From GCA-2697345 sp049602715 (GTDB lineage: Bacteria; Pseudomonadota; Alphaproteobacteria; Rhodobacterales; Rhodobacteraceae): a DNA stretch of 64,000 bases. Under the pieces are notes generated by a model. The model saw only the letters and a list, made by a program, of their open reading frames with translations. It had not been told where the DNA came from and did no database searches. The stretch lies in the NCBI GenBank assembly GCA_049602715.1, contig JBMYRX010000001.1, positions 48,090 through 112,089 on the forward strand, given 5' to 3'. The position numbers were made by a program, and so were the translations under genes. Shown piece by piece: positions 53,645 to 63,313 of this stretch (its first letter is position 1; each line of letters starts with the position of its first letter).

Positions 53645-55027
53645 TTAAACTGGATTCACTGTTGCTATGTTACTACCGATAACGTTTCCAACATCTAACA
53701 TCAGATCCTCTCTATAAGCGTCCGACACTATTTGAATACCCACAGGCCTACCCGAAACCGTGCCAGTAGTCACTGTAAGGCCGGGCAAACTGACAAAAGG
53801 GAGGCCTATCTGTGTTAACTGTGCTTCGACTATATCTTCAAAATTTTGTTCAGAAGTTACATCTTTCAAGTCATCGAAAGGCAACTCTCCAGATACAGGG
53901 CATAACATAACCGTGTAAGTTTGCAGGAACAACCGCCATTCCCTAATTAGTGATGCACGAGCTTGTAAAACCTTCATAATGCCATTTAAGTCAACCCGAG
54001 GGCAAAGGTTTTTCAATCTTTGATACACGATATTTGCATCTGGATCATTTTCTTTTATAACTGCTTCTGCCGCACCATGTTCCATCTCGGCCATCCATAA
54101 CATCAATTGACTCTCCATTGCTTTTCTTAAAGGTGGTGTATCAACCTCATGGACCTCCCAACCAGAATCTTCTAATAATTTTGCGGAAGAAATTAATGCG
54201 GCTTTTACTTCCTCCGAAACTTTCATTCCATCTGGAGAAAGGCATAATGCTGCTTTTTTCGGTCTAGGTTGGCCTTTTAGTGGTACAGACATATACCAAG
54301 GATCATAGAAATTTGGTCGGGACATTGCATTAAAGCTAACTTTAAGATCCTCTATGGATCGCGCTATTGGACCCGAGACTGCCATTAATTGTCCACCGAT
54401 GAACCTATCTGAGCCACTGAAGTTGTGAGCAGGCACTCGACCCAAAGATGGCCTTAACCCGTGGACTCCACAGGCATAAGCAGGATAGCGTATTGAGCCC
54501 GCAATATCTGTTCCATGTCCAATGGCTCCAATACCAGCGGCAACGGCCGCTGCAGCTCCACCAGACGATCCTCCTGGGGTTATATTTTTATTAATAGGAT
54601 TTAGCGTATGCCCATGTAGTGTATTTCGCGTGAACCACCGTAGTGAAAACGCCGGGGTGTTAGTACGGCCAATAATAATTGCCCCTGCCTTTTCTAGATT
54701 GCTAATTACTGGATTGTTTTGTGTTGCAACTAGATCTTTTTGAATTTTTAATCCATTTGTTGTTGCATAACCAACTTGGTCAACATTGACTTTTACAGTT
54801 ACTGGAACCCCACCGAGTATACCAAGGTCCTGACCATTCTTTATTTTTTTATCTAAACTATCAGCGCGTTCCAAGGCAGCTGATCCCATACTTGCAACAA
54901 CCGCATTAATATTTGGATTAACCTCTTCAGACCGGTTAATAGCGCTGGCCACTGACTCTCTAACAGAGATTTCTTTATTTTTTATTTTTTTTATTATTTC
55001 TGTTGCCGTTAACTGCCAAAGTTCCAT
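53645..55027 (-). CDS. Amidase (amidase-signature family)
   Basis: 460-residue amidase-signature enzyme with the Ser-cisSer-Lys triad: K79 in VTVKVNVD, the GGSSGGAAAA loop (S154/S155) and the nucleophile S178 in GTDIAGSIR. It hydrolyses amide bonds in the cytosol. It is the last gene of an operon with a hydantoin-racemase-like protein, a hydantoinase and a DHDPS-like enzyme, and may cleave the N-carbamoyl or amide product of ring opening. N-carbamoylase activity is inference. The preceding gene ends 21 bases away. Confidence 0.9.
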   Translation of the reverse strand: MELWQLTATEIIKKIKNKEISVRESVASAINRSEEVNPNINAVVASMGSAALERADSLDKKIKNGQDLGILGGVPVTVKVNVDQVGYATTNGLKIQKDLVATQNNPVISNLEKAGAIIIGRTNTPAFSLRWFTRNTLHGHTLNPINKNITPGGSSGGAAAAVAAGIGAIGHGTDIAGSIRYPAYACGVHGLRPSLGRVPAHNFSGSDRFIGGQLMAVSGPIARSIEDLKVSFNAMSRPNFYDPWYMSVPLKGQPRPKKAALCLSPDGMKVSEEVKAALISSAKLLEDSGWEVHEVDTPPLRKAMESQLMLWMAEMEHGAAEAVIKENDPDANIVYQRLKNLCPRVDLNGIMKVLQARASLIREWRLFLQTYTVMLCPVSGELPFDDLKDVTSEQNFEDIVEAQLTQIGLPFVSLPGLTVTTGTVSGRPVGIQIVSDAYREDLMLDVGNVIGSNIATVNPV

Positions 55028-55048
55028 TAATATAACTCCTTTTTTTAT

Positions 55049-55699
55049 TCAATGAGAAACTAAATAACCAAGAGCCATCGATACAGCTGCCTGAGTTGGG
55101 TCGATGATAGGTACGTGCAGCTCCTTTTGTAGTTTACTTCGATGGCTCGCCATTCCAGCACAACCCAAAATCAATACGTCTGCCCCATCTTTTAATAACT
55201 TCCTTCCTATTTCGACCAATTTTTCAAAAGTATGGGACCCTTGTGCCGTCTGATCCACCGTCATATTTAACGAGCGCTCATTAGCTAATCTTGATATGAC
55301 ACCCATCCTCTCTATATGATCCCGATGTCTACCTATTGACCCTTCAGAGATTGCTATTACTCCGAATCTTTTCCCATGAGATAATGCCGTTAATATTCCA
55401 GACTCTGCTATTCCATATATTGGTGTTTTAATAGTACTCCTTAATGAATCAACGCCAGGGTCTGAGTAACACGCTATTACGTAGGCCCCAGCATCATTAT
55501 ATTTTTTTATTTGCTGAAATATATCAGGAACAACTGATTCAGAATCTAATTTACTTTCAATTCCAAATGGCCCATTTGAATTAGTTACGCATATAATTTT
55601 AGGTCCACCAGACAACCTATATACCTCTAGTTCTTTATCAAGACCACTGGTCACAACTTCATTGGAGTTTGGGTTAATAACTACAATTGGCTTCATCAT
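55049..55699 (-). CDS. Asp/Glu/hydantoin racemase family protein
   Basis: 216-residue racemase of the aspartate/glutamate/hydantoin superfamily. The two catalytic cysteines are C77 in VIACYSDPG and C180 in LGCAGMAS. The N-terminal VINPNSNEVVT is typical of HyuE/hydantoin racemases. It lies between hydantoinase and amidase genes, so it probably interconverts stereoisomers of a 5-substituted hydantoin; aspartate/glutamate or maleate substrates are less likely. Confidence 0.87.
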   Translation of the reverse strand: MMKPIVVINPNSNEVVTSGLDKELEVYRLSGGPKIICVTNSNGPFGIESKLDSESVVPDIFQQIKKYNDAGAYVIACYSDPGVDSLRSTIKTPIYGIAESGILTALSHGKRFGVIAISEGSIGRHRDHIERMGVISRLANERSLNMTVDQTAQGSHTFEKLVEIGRKLLKDGADVLILGCAGMASHRSKLQKELHVPIIDPTQAAVSMALGYLVSH

Positions 55700-55727
55700 A
55701 AACTAACCTTTACTTATAATTAGAACA

Positions 55728-57167
55728 TTAAAAGAAATTTTCAAAATCAAGTTCTGCGGCTGATTTCCCAGCAAACCCTGTAAGATCCAGCTTACCCCTG
55801 GAAATAAATTTTCCGTGAGAATGCTCTCCTACAAGTTTTCCATCCAAAATTACTGGAGATCCACGGCTTATAACACTAATTGGCCAGCCTTTTATTTCCA
55901 TATCATCAAAGGGCGTATAGTTCATTGCGTCGTGTTGATCCTCTACAGTCACTTTCCGAACAATATTCTCATCCCAGATCGCCAAATCCGCATCAGCACC
56001 AATAGATATAGAACCCTTCTTTGGTAGCATTCCATAGGTGCGAGCTGCATTTGTAGAACTTAATTCCACAAATTTCTGAAGACTTATCCTACCTTTGTTA
56101 ACACCTTCCGAAAATAGTAATGGTAGACGCGTTGCAATACCTGGCATACCATTGGCAATCTGATGAAAGGACGCATTTGGACCTTTTGATAATTTTCCTG
56201 TAGCATCAAAACGGTAAGGTGAATGGTCTGAAGAGAATAACGTGAACGTTCCTAATTGAAGATGCTTCCATAATATTTCTTGTGTCTTTTTATCACGTAG
56301 TGGCGGCGAACACATATATTTTGCACCATCCATTCCTGATCTATCAAGATCACTGCGATCAAGAAATAAATATTGTGGGCAGGTTTCACTAAAAATCTTT
56401 ATACCCTGGTTTTTAGCTTTTAGAACCAGATCAGCTCCTTCGGCGGTTGAAACATGTACAATCATTAGAGGTGCATCAACAAATTTTGCTAACATTATAG
56501 CTCTATTTATCGCTTCAATCTCAGCAACTTCTGGATGGCTAACCGCATGGTATCTTGGAGCCGTGTGTCCACCCTCAATAAGCTTTTCAGAAACCCATTT
56601 TATTATACCACTATTCTCTGCATGGACCATCGTTAAGGCGCCATATCCTTTTGCAGTACTCAAGATTTCAAGGAATTGAGCGTCACTTACTTTCATTAAG
56701 TCATAGGTCATAAAAACCTTAAACGATGTAACACCTCGTTCAATAGCGGCTGGCAATTCTAATTTCATAGCATGTGGTGTAGGGTCTGCTATTATTAAAT
56801 GATAACTGTAATCTATTACTGAAGACCCCTGTGAACGACTATCATAAAGATCTAATGTCTCTGTTACTCCCATTCCTCGATGTTGTGCTGCAAAAGGAAT
56901 AAAGCAGGTGTTTCCACCATACGCCGCGCTAACACTCCCAGTATAATAATTATCTGAAGTCATCCCACCGGTAGCACTTTCTTGCGCTATATGGCAGTGA
57001 GCTTCAATTCCCCCAGGCATTACTAACTTACCACTAGCATCAATTTGCTGTTTACCTTTTAAATTTCTTCCAAGAGTCTGGATACTACCATCGATTATAC
57101 CAATATCACCTTCATAACTTTCGGTAGCAGTGACAATAGTTCCACCTTCAACGACTAGGTCATGCAT
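55728..57167 (-). CDS. Dihydropyrimidinase/hydantoinase family
   Basis: 479-residue cyclic amidohydrolase. The metal site has H57 and H59 in GGIEAHCHI, the carboxylated lysine K150 in GVTSFKVFMTYD, then VHAENSG, IVHVSTAEG and the aspartate in SSDHSPYRFD. It opens dihydropyrimidine, hydantoin or allantoin-like rings. In the family the first pair is usually PHTHL or DPHVH; here it is AHCHI, a mild departure. It follows the DHDPS-like gene by 29 bases and precedes the racemase by 28. Confidence 0.89.
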   Translation of the reverse strand: MHDLVVEGGTIVTATESYEGDIGIIDGSIQTLGRNLKGKQQIDASGKLVMPGGIEAHCHIAQESATGGMTSDNYYTGSVSAAYGGNTCFIPFAAQHRGMGVTETLDLYDSRSQGSSVIDYSYHLIIADPTPHAMKLELPAAIERGVTSFKVFMTYDLMKVSDAQFLEILSTAKGYGALTMVHAENSGIIKWVSEKLIEGGHTAPRYHAVSHPEVAEIEAINRAIMLAKFVDAPLMIVHVSTAEGADLVLKAKNQGIKIFSETCPQYLFLDRSDLDRSGMDGAKYMCSPPLRDKKTQEILWKHLQLGTFTLFSSDHSPYRFDATGKLSKGPNASFHQIANGMPGIATRLPLLFSEGVNKGRISLQKFVELSSTNAARTYGMLPKKGSISIGADADLAIWDENIVRKVTVEDQHDAMNYTPFDDMEIKGWPISVISRGSPVILDGKLVGEHSHGKFISRGKLDLTGFAGKSAAELDFENFF

Positions 57168-57196
57168 CCCTATACCTCCTTGGATAAAGTATATTA

Positions 57197-58156
57197 TTAG
57201 TAGTTTTCAATTAATGCTCCATAGCCAGTAACTTTTAGTTTTTCATCTAATCTATTCATTAAACGACTCAGCTCTTTATAATCAATTTTGGACATATCAG
57301 TGCGTGGTAATCTAACAAACGGGCTCTTAATAAGATTTTCACGATAAAGAATCTCTTTTCTAATAGACATTCCAATACCAAGTTGTTGGTCGTATCTAAT
57401 TAATGGTAAAAATGTATCAAAAATATCCTCTGCTTGATCTATTTCGCCATTTCTATGTAGATTCTCCACAACAACTAACATCTTAACATAAGGAAAACCT
57501 GTCATAGCGCCATCCGCGCCACGCTGTAGTTCTTGAGGTAGAAATAACGCAGCGTTGCCAACTAAAATTGACAGTCTTGGCACCTCATCCGTATCACATC
57601 CACTTCTAATACCACTCAACTTATTTAAACCAGGCCAATCTTCATGCTTGAACATAACGATCTGTGAATGATCCTTAGCTAATTTTAAAACAGTTTGAAC
57701 GGATATGTGAACACCGGTTGTCTGAGGAAAGTCTTGATAGCAAATCGGTACATCTGGGCCCACCTGCTCGCAGACAATATCAAAATAATTAAGAATTTTT
57801 TGTTCAGTGTTTAAACCTGGGCTAGGAGCAATCATGACACCAGCTGCACCTGTATCCATTGAATGTTTGGTAAGATCCTCCATAGCATTTACACCCGAAG
57901 ATGAAACTCCTACGAGAACCGGAACGCGACCATTAACTTTTCTTATGAAAGTCGTAACAAACTCGTGTGACTCTTCTAAACTAAGTTTGTTGGCTTCTCC
58001 CATCATACCTAAAATCGTAATTCCTGAGACACCAGAAGCTAAATAATAATTGACAAGGCCATCAATGCTTGAATGATCAACGGTTCCCTCTTCAGTAAAA
58101 GGCGTAGGAGAAATTATATATACTCCTTCAGTATTTCTATTAATCATGGTTGCCAT
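57197..58156 (-). CDS. DHDPS/NAL-family aldolase of unknown substrate
   Basis: 319-residue class I aldolase/dehydratase of the dihydrodipicolinate-synthase superfamily, clearly divergent from DapA. It keeps Y140 in VPICYQDFP and the Schiff-base lysine K170 in IVMFKHEDWPG, but the substrate-loop is GMMGE instead of GTTGE, and no DapA arginine follows the tyrosine. As the first gene of the hydantoinase-racemase-amidase operon it may cleave or form a 2-oxo acid produced downstream. Substrate unknown. The 96-base upstream gap probably holds the operon promoter. Confidence 0.86.
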   Translation of the reverse strand: MATMINRNTEGVYIISPTPFTEEGTVDHSSIDGLVNYYLASGVSGITILGMMGEANKLSLEESHEFVTTFIRKVNGRVPVLVGVSSSGVNAMEDLTKHSMDTGAAGVMIAPSPGLNTEQKILNYFDIVCEQVGPDVPICYQDFPQTTGVHISVQTVLKLAKDHSQIVMFKHEDWPGLNKLSGIRSGCDTDEVPRLSILVGNAALFLPQELQRGADGAMTGFPYVKMLVVVENLHRNGEIDQAEDIFDTFLPLIRYDQQLGIGMSIRKEILYRENLIKSPFVRLPRTDMSKIDYKELSRLMNRLDEKLKVTGYGALIENY

Positions 58157-58252
58157 GTTCTTACCTTTTTTAAATGTTTAAGTTGAAATGAGACATAAGT
58201 CACATAAGCTCAAGTTAATATTAAGAGTAATTTTGAACAAAATTGAAGAGTT

Positions 58253-59149
58253 TTATTTTTTAACGAACAAAATACCCAGAGAATAAATTAATAAGGAAAT
58301 CCATATAATAGAAAATGAAACAAAACTTATTAGATCAAATTCCTCTTTAAATACAAAAATTGCTATAAGAAATATCATAGAGGGTGCCAAGTATTGGAGT
58401 ATTCCAATAGTGGACAGTCTAAGCAATTTTGCTCCGTTTACAAACAGCATTATTGGAGCCGATGTTATAACCCCACAACCCATTAACAAAAGGATATCTT
58501 TCAACTCACCACCCCAAAAATGTCCACCCACAACTTCAAAATATAAAATTAAAGCCATAGCTAGCGGTATTAGTAAAAGAATTTCTATAAAAAAACCTTG
58601 ATTTGGTCCTATTGGAAGAGATTTTCTAAAAAATCCATAAAACCCCCAACTAAATGTCATACCAAGAGCAATATACGGCAGGTGCCCGTAATCCCAAGTC
58701 AAAAATCCCACAGCAAAAGTTACCAAGGCGATCGCTGCCCATTGAACCCAATTCAATCTTTCTTTCAAAAAAACAGCCCCAAGGAAAATACTAAACAGTG
58801 GGTTTATAAAGTAGCCTAGCGCAGCATCCAGCGCGTATCCCGAAGTTATAGCCCAAACATATAAACCCCAGTTAATTGATAGTAGGGATGCTGTTAAAAT
58901 GGACGTCAATATTTGTTTAGGATCTTTTAAAGCCAACCAAACACCATTTGTACTTCTACGTAAGATTAAAATAAGACCTACCAAAGGGAATGACCAAATA
59001 ACCCGGTGACCGATAATCTCCAATGTTGGGATATGTGACATAGCTTTCATGTAAAGAGGTAAGACACCCCATAATAAATAAGCAGTTGTCCCATAAAAAA
59101 ATCCGATAGGTGTGTCTTCATTCTTGTCCAAAGATAATGAATGACTCAT
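58253..59149 (-). CDS. rarD: RarD-like DMT permease
   Basis: 298-residue EamA-family transporter of the RarD type: GTTAYLLWGVLPLYMKAM at the first helix, IIGHRVIWSFPLV and LNWVQWAAIALV. About ten hydrophobic segments. RarD (chloramphenicol-sensitive protein) has an undetermined physiological substrate. It is 96 bases upstream-to-downstream from the DHDPS-like operon on the same strand and may be part of it or separate. It is divergent from another DMT gene. Confidence 0.9.
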   Translation of the reverse strand: MSHSLSLDKNEDTPIGFFYGTTAYLLWGVLPLYMKAMSHIPTLEIIGHRVIWSFPLVGLILILRRSTNGVWLALKDPKQILTSILTASLLSINWGLYVWAITSGYALDAALGYFINPLFSIFLGAVFLKERLNWVQWAAIALVTFAVGFLTWDYGHLPYIALGMTFSWGFYGFFRKSLPIGPNQGFFIEILLLIPLAMALILYFEVVGGHFWGGELKDILLLMGCGVITSAPIMLFVNGAKLLRLSTIGILQYLAPSMIFLIAIFVFKEEFDLISFVSFSIIWISLLIYSLGILFVKK

Positions 59150-59314
59150 TATTTAACCTATACTTCCTTGAAAAAATCTGATCTCAAACGAGTAAGTTAT
59201 CAAAAACCAACTTTTCTTGACCTACTCTAAAGGGGATCATCAAACAAGAGACATTACCAAAACGATATTTACTGATCGTTATTTCTAATATTCTGCAGTA
59301 TTAATTAAGGCGCT

Positions 59315-60283
59315 ATGTTAAAATTATTTAATATCCAAACAAGACTTTTAGGTCCATTATTCGCTATGGGAGCAATGTTTTGTTTTTCTTTAAACGACGT
59401 CTCAATCAAGTATTTAAGTTCGGAATATCCATTACATCAAGTTATACTTATTCGATCATCAATAAGTGTATTGTTCATACTATTGTTTATGTTCCCATTC
59501 AGTGGTGGTTTGAACGCGATCAGAACTAAACGGCTTGGCATCCATATTGTACGAGGATGTTGCGTAGTAGTTGCAAATATGTTCATGTTTATGGGGTTAG
59601 CTGCTTTACCCATAGCTGATGCAGTAGCAATTTTCTTTGTATCACCACTATTAATAACTATTCTTTCAATTGTCTTTTTGAGTGAGCGTGTTGGAATCTG
59701 GCGATGGATAAGTATTTTTATTGGTTTACTAGGGGTTTTAGTTATTTCAAGACCTGGTAGTTCAGCATTTCAAATAGCAGCAATATTCCCTGTACTGGGA
59801 GCACTAGGGTATGCATTTCTTCATATACTAACCCGAAAAATTCGTTCGAGCGAAAGTGCTACAACCATGGCATTTTATATCCAGTTTACTTTTGTTTTAG
59901 TAGCTTGCCTAGTTGGATTATCAATTGGAGATGGACGGTTCGACCTAAGTGATGATCCATCGCTTAGCTTTTTATTACGCGAATGGATCACTCCGAATAT
60001 TGAGGACTATTGGATTTTTCTTACCATTGGAGTTGCCACAGCCTTTGGTGGTCTCTTTATTTCTCAAGCTTACCGAATTGGAGAAGCAGCCTATGTTGCT
60101 CCCTTTGAATATATAGCACTACCAATTTCAATATTGTGGGGAATAATGATTTTCTCTGAATGGCCCTTCCTATCCGGTTGGATTGGTATTTTCCTTATTT
60201 TATCATCTGGGTTATTTATGATCTGGCGGGAATCGAAAAATAATAATACGAATTTAAAAATTAAATCAAAATTTACGCGTTAG
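59315..60283 (+). CDS. DMT-superfamily (EamA) permease
   Basis: 322-residue inner-membrane transporter with two EamA halves and about ten hydrophobic stretches. It opens with FAMGAMFCFSLNDVSIKYLSSEYP, shortened here to the SLNDVSIKYL motif, then SERVGIWRWISI at the half boundary. Substrate unknown. The C-terminal tail is polar and lysine-rich. It leads a MaoC-family gene after 29 bases and may be cotranscribed with it. Confidence 0.86.
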   Translation: MLKLFNIQTRLLGPLFAMGAMFCFSLNDVSIKYLSSEYPLHQVILIRSSISVLFILLFMFPFSGGLNAIRTKRLGIHIVRGCCVVVANMFMFMGLAALPIADAVAIFFVSPLLITILSIVFLSERVGIWRWISIFIGLLGVLVISRPGSSAFQIAAIFPVLGALGYAFLHILTRKIRSSESATTMAFYIQFTFVLVACLVGLSIGDGRFDLSDDPSLSFLLREWITPNIEDYWIFLTIGVATAFGGLFISQAYRIGEAAYVAPFEYIALPISILWGIMIFSEWPFLSGWIGIFLILSSGLFMIWRESKNNNTNLKIKSKFTR

Positions 60284-60312
60284 ACTCGAAAAAACTGTAA
60301 AGGGTAATTTAG

Positions 60313-60759
60313 ATGTTCTTTGAAGACTTTACTATCGATTTTGAATTTAAAACTGGTTCGAGAAGTATTTCTAAACAAGAAATTCTTGATTTTGCAAATG
60401 AATGGGACCCTCAGAGCTTTCACATAGATGAAGTTGCAGCCCTTAAGTCTCCATATAAGGGTATTATTGCGAGCGGCTGGCAAACCCTACTTGTGGCCTT
60501 CAAACTTCTATTAGATACAAATATTTTTAACGATAGCTCCATTGGGTCACCGGGGATGAAAAACGTGAGGTGGATTTTACCTGTCCGTCCCAACGATTGC
60601 TTACAAGTTTTTGGTAAAGTCGTTAGCTCAAAAAAATCAAAATCAAAGCCAGATAGAGGCTTTGTAAATATAATTTATGATGTAAAAAGAAACAAGGATG
60701 AGTTGGTGTGCTCTTACGAGGCTACTCATATTTTGTGGTGTAAAGGGAAAAGTTATTAG
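60313..60759 (+). CDS. MaoC-family hot-dog dehydratase
   Basis: 148-residue hot-dog-fold protein of the R-hydratase group. Catalytic Asp/His pair appears in NEWDPQSFHIDEV and the GIIASGWQT segment forms the hot-dog helix end. Such proteins hydrate enoyl-CoAs or related acids; substrate unknown here. It follows the DMT permease and converges on the 2-keto-4-pentenoate hydratase family gene 54 bases away. Confidence 0.84.
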   Translation: MFFEDFTIDFEFKTGSRSISKQEILDFANEWDPQSFHIDEVAALKSPYKGIIASGWQTLLVAFKLLLDTNIFNDSSIGSPGMKNVRWILPVRPNDCLQVFGKVVSSKKSKSKPDRGFVNIIYDVKRNKDELVCSYEATHILWCKGKSY

Positions 60760-60813
60760 ATACCACTTCATACAATTCATTAGTTAACGTTATAATTATA
60801 ACCCTCTTTATTT

Positions 60814-61614
60814 TTACTTAAAAACTTCGAGTTCTATTGTTCCTATACAGTCCACCTCATAAGACAACTTATCTCCTATATTAGGGAACATTGTTGCGAA
60901 AGTTGATCCCGTCATTAATAGTTCACCAGCCTTCAATAACCTACCCTGTTTATTTAAAAAATTTGCTATCCAAGCAACGGAATTGAAAGGATTACCCAAT
61001 GCTGCTCCTGTCGTGGAGGTTTCTATTGAATTATTAATCGTTTTCTTGACCATAAGGTTTTGAAAATCCAATTTTCTCCACTCTTTGCTCTCCTCTGCTA
61101 AGACAGCTCCTGCAAACCAACTATTATCAGAAATTAGAGAGTTTACCTGCAAATCTCGATAATCAGCGTAACGGTCATCAATTAATTCAAATGCCGCACT
61201 TACCGAGTCAATATATTCTTTTACATTCTCTGAGGTCCACTCTACTGAGGTTTTAGGCATATCGCTGCCTACTCTAACGGCTAACTCAAACTCTAAACCC
61301 AGATGACTAAACTCTGAAATGTTAACACATTTGTTACCATATTGAACCTGTGATTTGTAAAGACGTCCTATGCATGGGTGATCTAACCCTACTAATTTTT
61401 GAATCGGGGCGGAAGTAAGAGCAAGTTTATAACCTACAACAGGTCCAAGAGTTTTTTCCCAGCCTTCGATTAGTGATTCCTGAACAATATAGGCATCTTC
61501 TATGGTTTCAACGCCGTAATTTTCAGGAACAGAACAAAAAGTGTTTCTCCGAATATGTTGTTCCATTACCCAATCGGCAGCTTTTTTTAAATTGTCAGTT
61601 TTTTGTGTATTCAT
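60814..61614 (-). CDS. 2-keto-4-pentenoate hydratase/FAH-family protein
   Basis: 266-residue protein of the fumarylacetoacetate hydrolase-like fold, MhpD group, which hydrates 2-hydroxypenta-2,4-dienoate or decarboxylates oxalocrotonate in meta-cleavage pathways. Features are GPVVGYKLALTS near residue 35-46, EFELAVRVG with metal-binding glutamates, and FELIDDRYADY. It overlaps the preceding cupin gene by 4 bases (ATGA type), showing coupling. No ring-cleaving dioxygenase is adjacent. Confidence 0.84.
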   Translation of the reverse strand: MNTQKTDNLKKAADWVMEQHIRRNTFCSVPENYGVETIEDAYIVQESLIEGWEKTLGPVVGYKLALTSAPIQKLVGLDHPCIGRLYKSQVQYGNKCVNISEFSHLGLEFELAVRVGSDMPKTSVEWTSENVKEYIDSVSAAFELIDDRYADYRDLQVNSLISDNSWFAGAVLAEESKEWRKLDFQNLMVKKTINNSIETSTTGAALGNPFNSVAWIANFLNKQGRLLKAGELLMTGSTFATMFPNIGDKLSYEVDCIGTIELEVFK

Positions 61615-61937
61615 TTTATTGGAGACTTCCCAACACCATTAGATTCCAAATATTCAACCTCAATGAAACTACAAGCAAAGTCATTTCCATTAATCACATC
61701 ATGTTTTACACCTTTTTTTCTAAAATAGGGCTTCCCAAGTTCCAGTTTACTTTTATTTATTGTTTTTCCGTCATCTATTTCCAGTATTCCTGAAAACATT
61801 GGTATTACAGAATAATCGTACCCATGCTCATGCCAACCAGTATTGTCTCCATAACCAGAAAAAGACCACTCAGTTATTCTAGTAATATCGTTTTCAAGAA
61901 GAACTGTTCCGACTGCCAGTTTACTTTCCCTATTCAT
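61611..61937 (-). CDS. Small single-domain cupin
   Basis: 108-residue beta-barrel cupin. The first motif is GWHEHGYDYSVIPMFSG (HxH then acidic), the second GVKHDVIN. It can bind a metal and might act as an isomerase, dioxygenase or sensor; no function can be assigned. It overlaps the MhpD-like gene and is first in that two-gene unit. The 229-base gap up to the Fe-ADH gene is AT-rich and seems to carry two divergent promoters, with no defined boxes. Confidence 0.75.
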   Translation of the reverse strand: MNRESKLAVGTVLLENDITRITEWSFSGYGDNTGWHEHGYDYSVIPMFSGILEIDDGKTINKSKLELGKPYFRKKGVKHDVINGNDFACSFIEVEYLESNGVGKSPIK

Positions 61938-62166
61938 TTTTTTAATCCCTTTTTATTCGGCAAACAGATTCACCCGGTAAATATTAATTACTTGTACATC
62001 AACAATTACAAAGGCAAGCTCAGTTTTCAAGCTTGAACTTCGAACCTCAACATAATTATTAATTGATAATGAATTATTTCTTAAAAAAATAAATATAGTA
62101 TATAGAATTCAACTTTAAAAACATTAAACTCAGGTATAAATTTTTTGTGCAGTTAGTGGAGAGAAA

Positions 62167-63312
62167 ATGAACTTATTCGGTAATTGGAACTATCCAACGT
62201 CTATAAGGTTTGGTTTAGGGCGAATAAAAGAATTATCAGAAGTTTGCTCAGAATTAGGGGTGTCTAATCCTTTGCTTGTAACAGATAAGGGTCTATCAGA
62301 TTTACCGATTACATTACAAACTCAGGAGATCATGAAATATGCTGGGTTAGGACAAGCAAAATTTTGTGAAGTTGACGAAAACCCGAATGAGAAAAACTTA
62401 GAGGCTGGTGTAAAACAATACAATACAGGAAACCACGATGGCGTGATCGCCTTTGGTGGGGGCTCAGGGCTGGATTTAGGAAAAATGATTGCATTTATGG
62501 TTGGTCAGAGCCGACCCATTTGGGACTTTGAAGATGTTGATGATTGGTGGACTCGCGCTGACGCCAATAAAATAGCGCCGATTATCGCTATTCCAACAAC
62601 AGCTGGAACCGGTTCTGAGGTGGGTAGAGCCAGTGTGATTACTAATAGTAAAACACATACAAAAAAAATAATTTTTCATCCTAAAGTCCTCCCATCAGCT
62701 GTTATTTGTGACCCCGAATTAACTGTAAGCATGCCAAAATTTATTACAGCAGGAACAGGATTAGACGCATTTGCACATTGCGTAGAGGCGTTCTCTAGCC
62801 CCAACTACCATCCAATGAGTCAGGGTATAGCACTGGAAGGTATGCGACTTGTAAAGGATTATTTACCTCGTGCGTATATAGATGGGAATGATCTTGAGGC
62901 TCGCAGTAATTTAATGTGCGCGGCCTCAATGGGGGCTACTGCATTTCAAAAAGGCTTAGGAGCAATACACGCACTAAGCCACCCAATAGGCGCAGTCTAT
63001 AATACGCACCACGGAACTACAAATGCCATATTTATGCCTGAAGTACTGAAATTTAACTCACCTAAAATAAAAAACCGATTTGAACACGTAGCAAAATATT
63101 TATCAATTAATAATGGATTTGAGGGTTTTTGTGAGTTTGTACAAAATTTGAATGATTCTTTAAAAATCCCTAAAAAACTTTCACAGTTAGGCGTTATCAA
63201 TCCCAATATCGATAATTTAACAAAGATGGCACTTGCTGATCCTAGCTGTGCTGGGAACCCAATTAAACTTACGTCAGAAAATGTTAGTTTTCTTTTCAAA
63301 GCGAGCTTATAA
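62167..63312 (+). CDS. Iron-containing alcohol dehydrogenase
   Basis: 381-residue group III alcohol dehydrogenase. NAD motif AFGGGSGLDLGK (about 97-108), PTTAGTGSEVGR, and iron-ligand histidines in DAFAHCVEAF and GAIHALSHPIGAVYNTHHG, quoted as the HALSHPIG and THHG parts. It oxidises or reduces an alcohol/aldehyde; relatives act on lactaldehyde, 4-hydroxybutyrate and others. GGAGAG precedes the ATG. It is followed after 1 base by the ArsC-like gene. Confidence 0.9.
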   Translation: MNLFGNWNYPTSIRFGLGRIKELSEVCSELGVSNPLLVTDKGLSDLPITLQTQEIMKYAGLGQAKFCEVDENPNEKNLEAGVKQYNTGNHDGVIAFGGGSGLDLGKMIAFMVGQSRPIWDFEDVDDWWTRADANKIAPIIAIPTTAGTGSEVGRASVITNSKTHTKKIIFHPKVLPSAVICDPELTVSMPKFITAGTGLDAFAHCVEAFSSPNYHPMSQGIALEGMRLVKDYLPRAYIDGNDLEARSNLMCAASMGATAFQKGLGAIHALSHPIGAVYNTHHGTTNAIFMPEVLKFNSPKIKNRFEHVAKYLSINNGFEGFCEFVQNLNDSLKIPKKLSQLGVINPNIDNLTKMALADPSCAGNPIKLTSENVSFLFKASL

Positions 63313-63313
63313 A

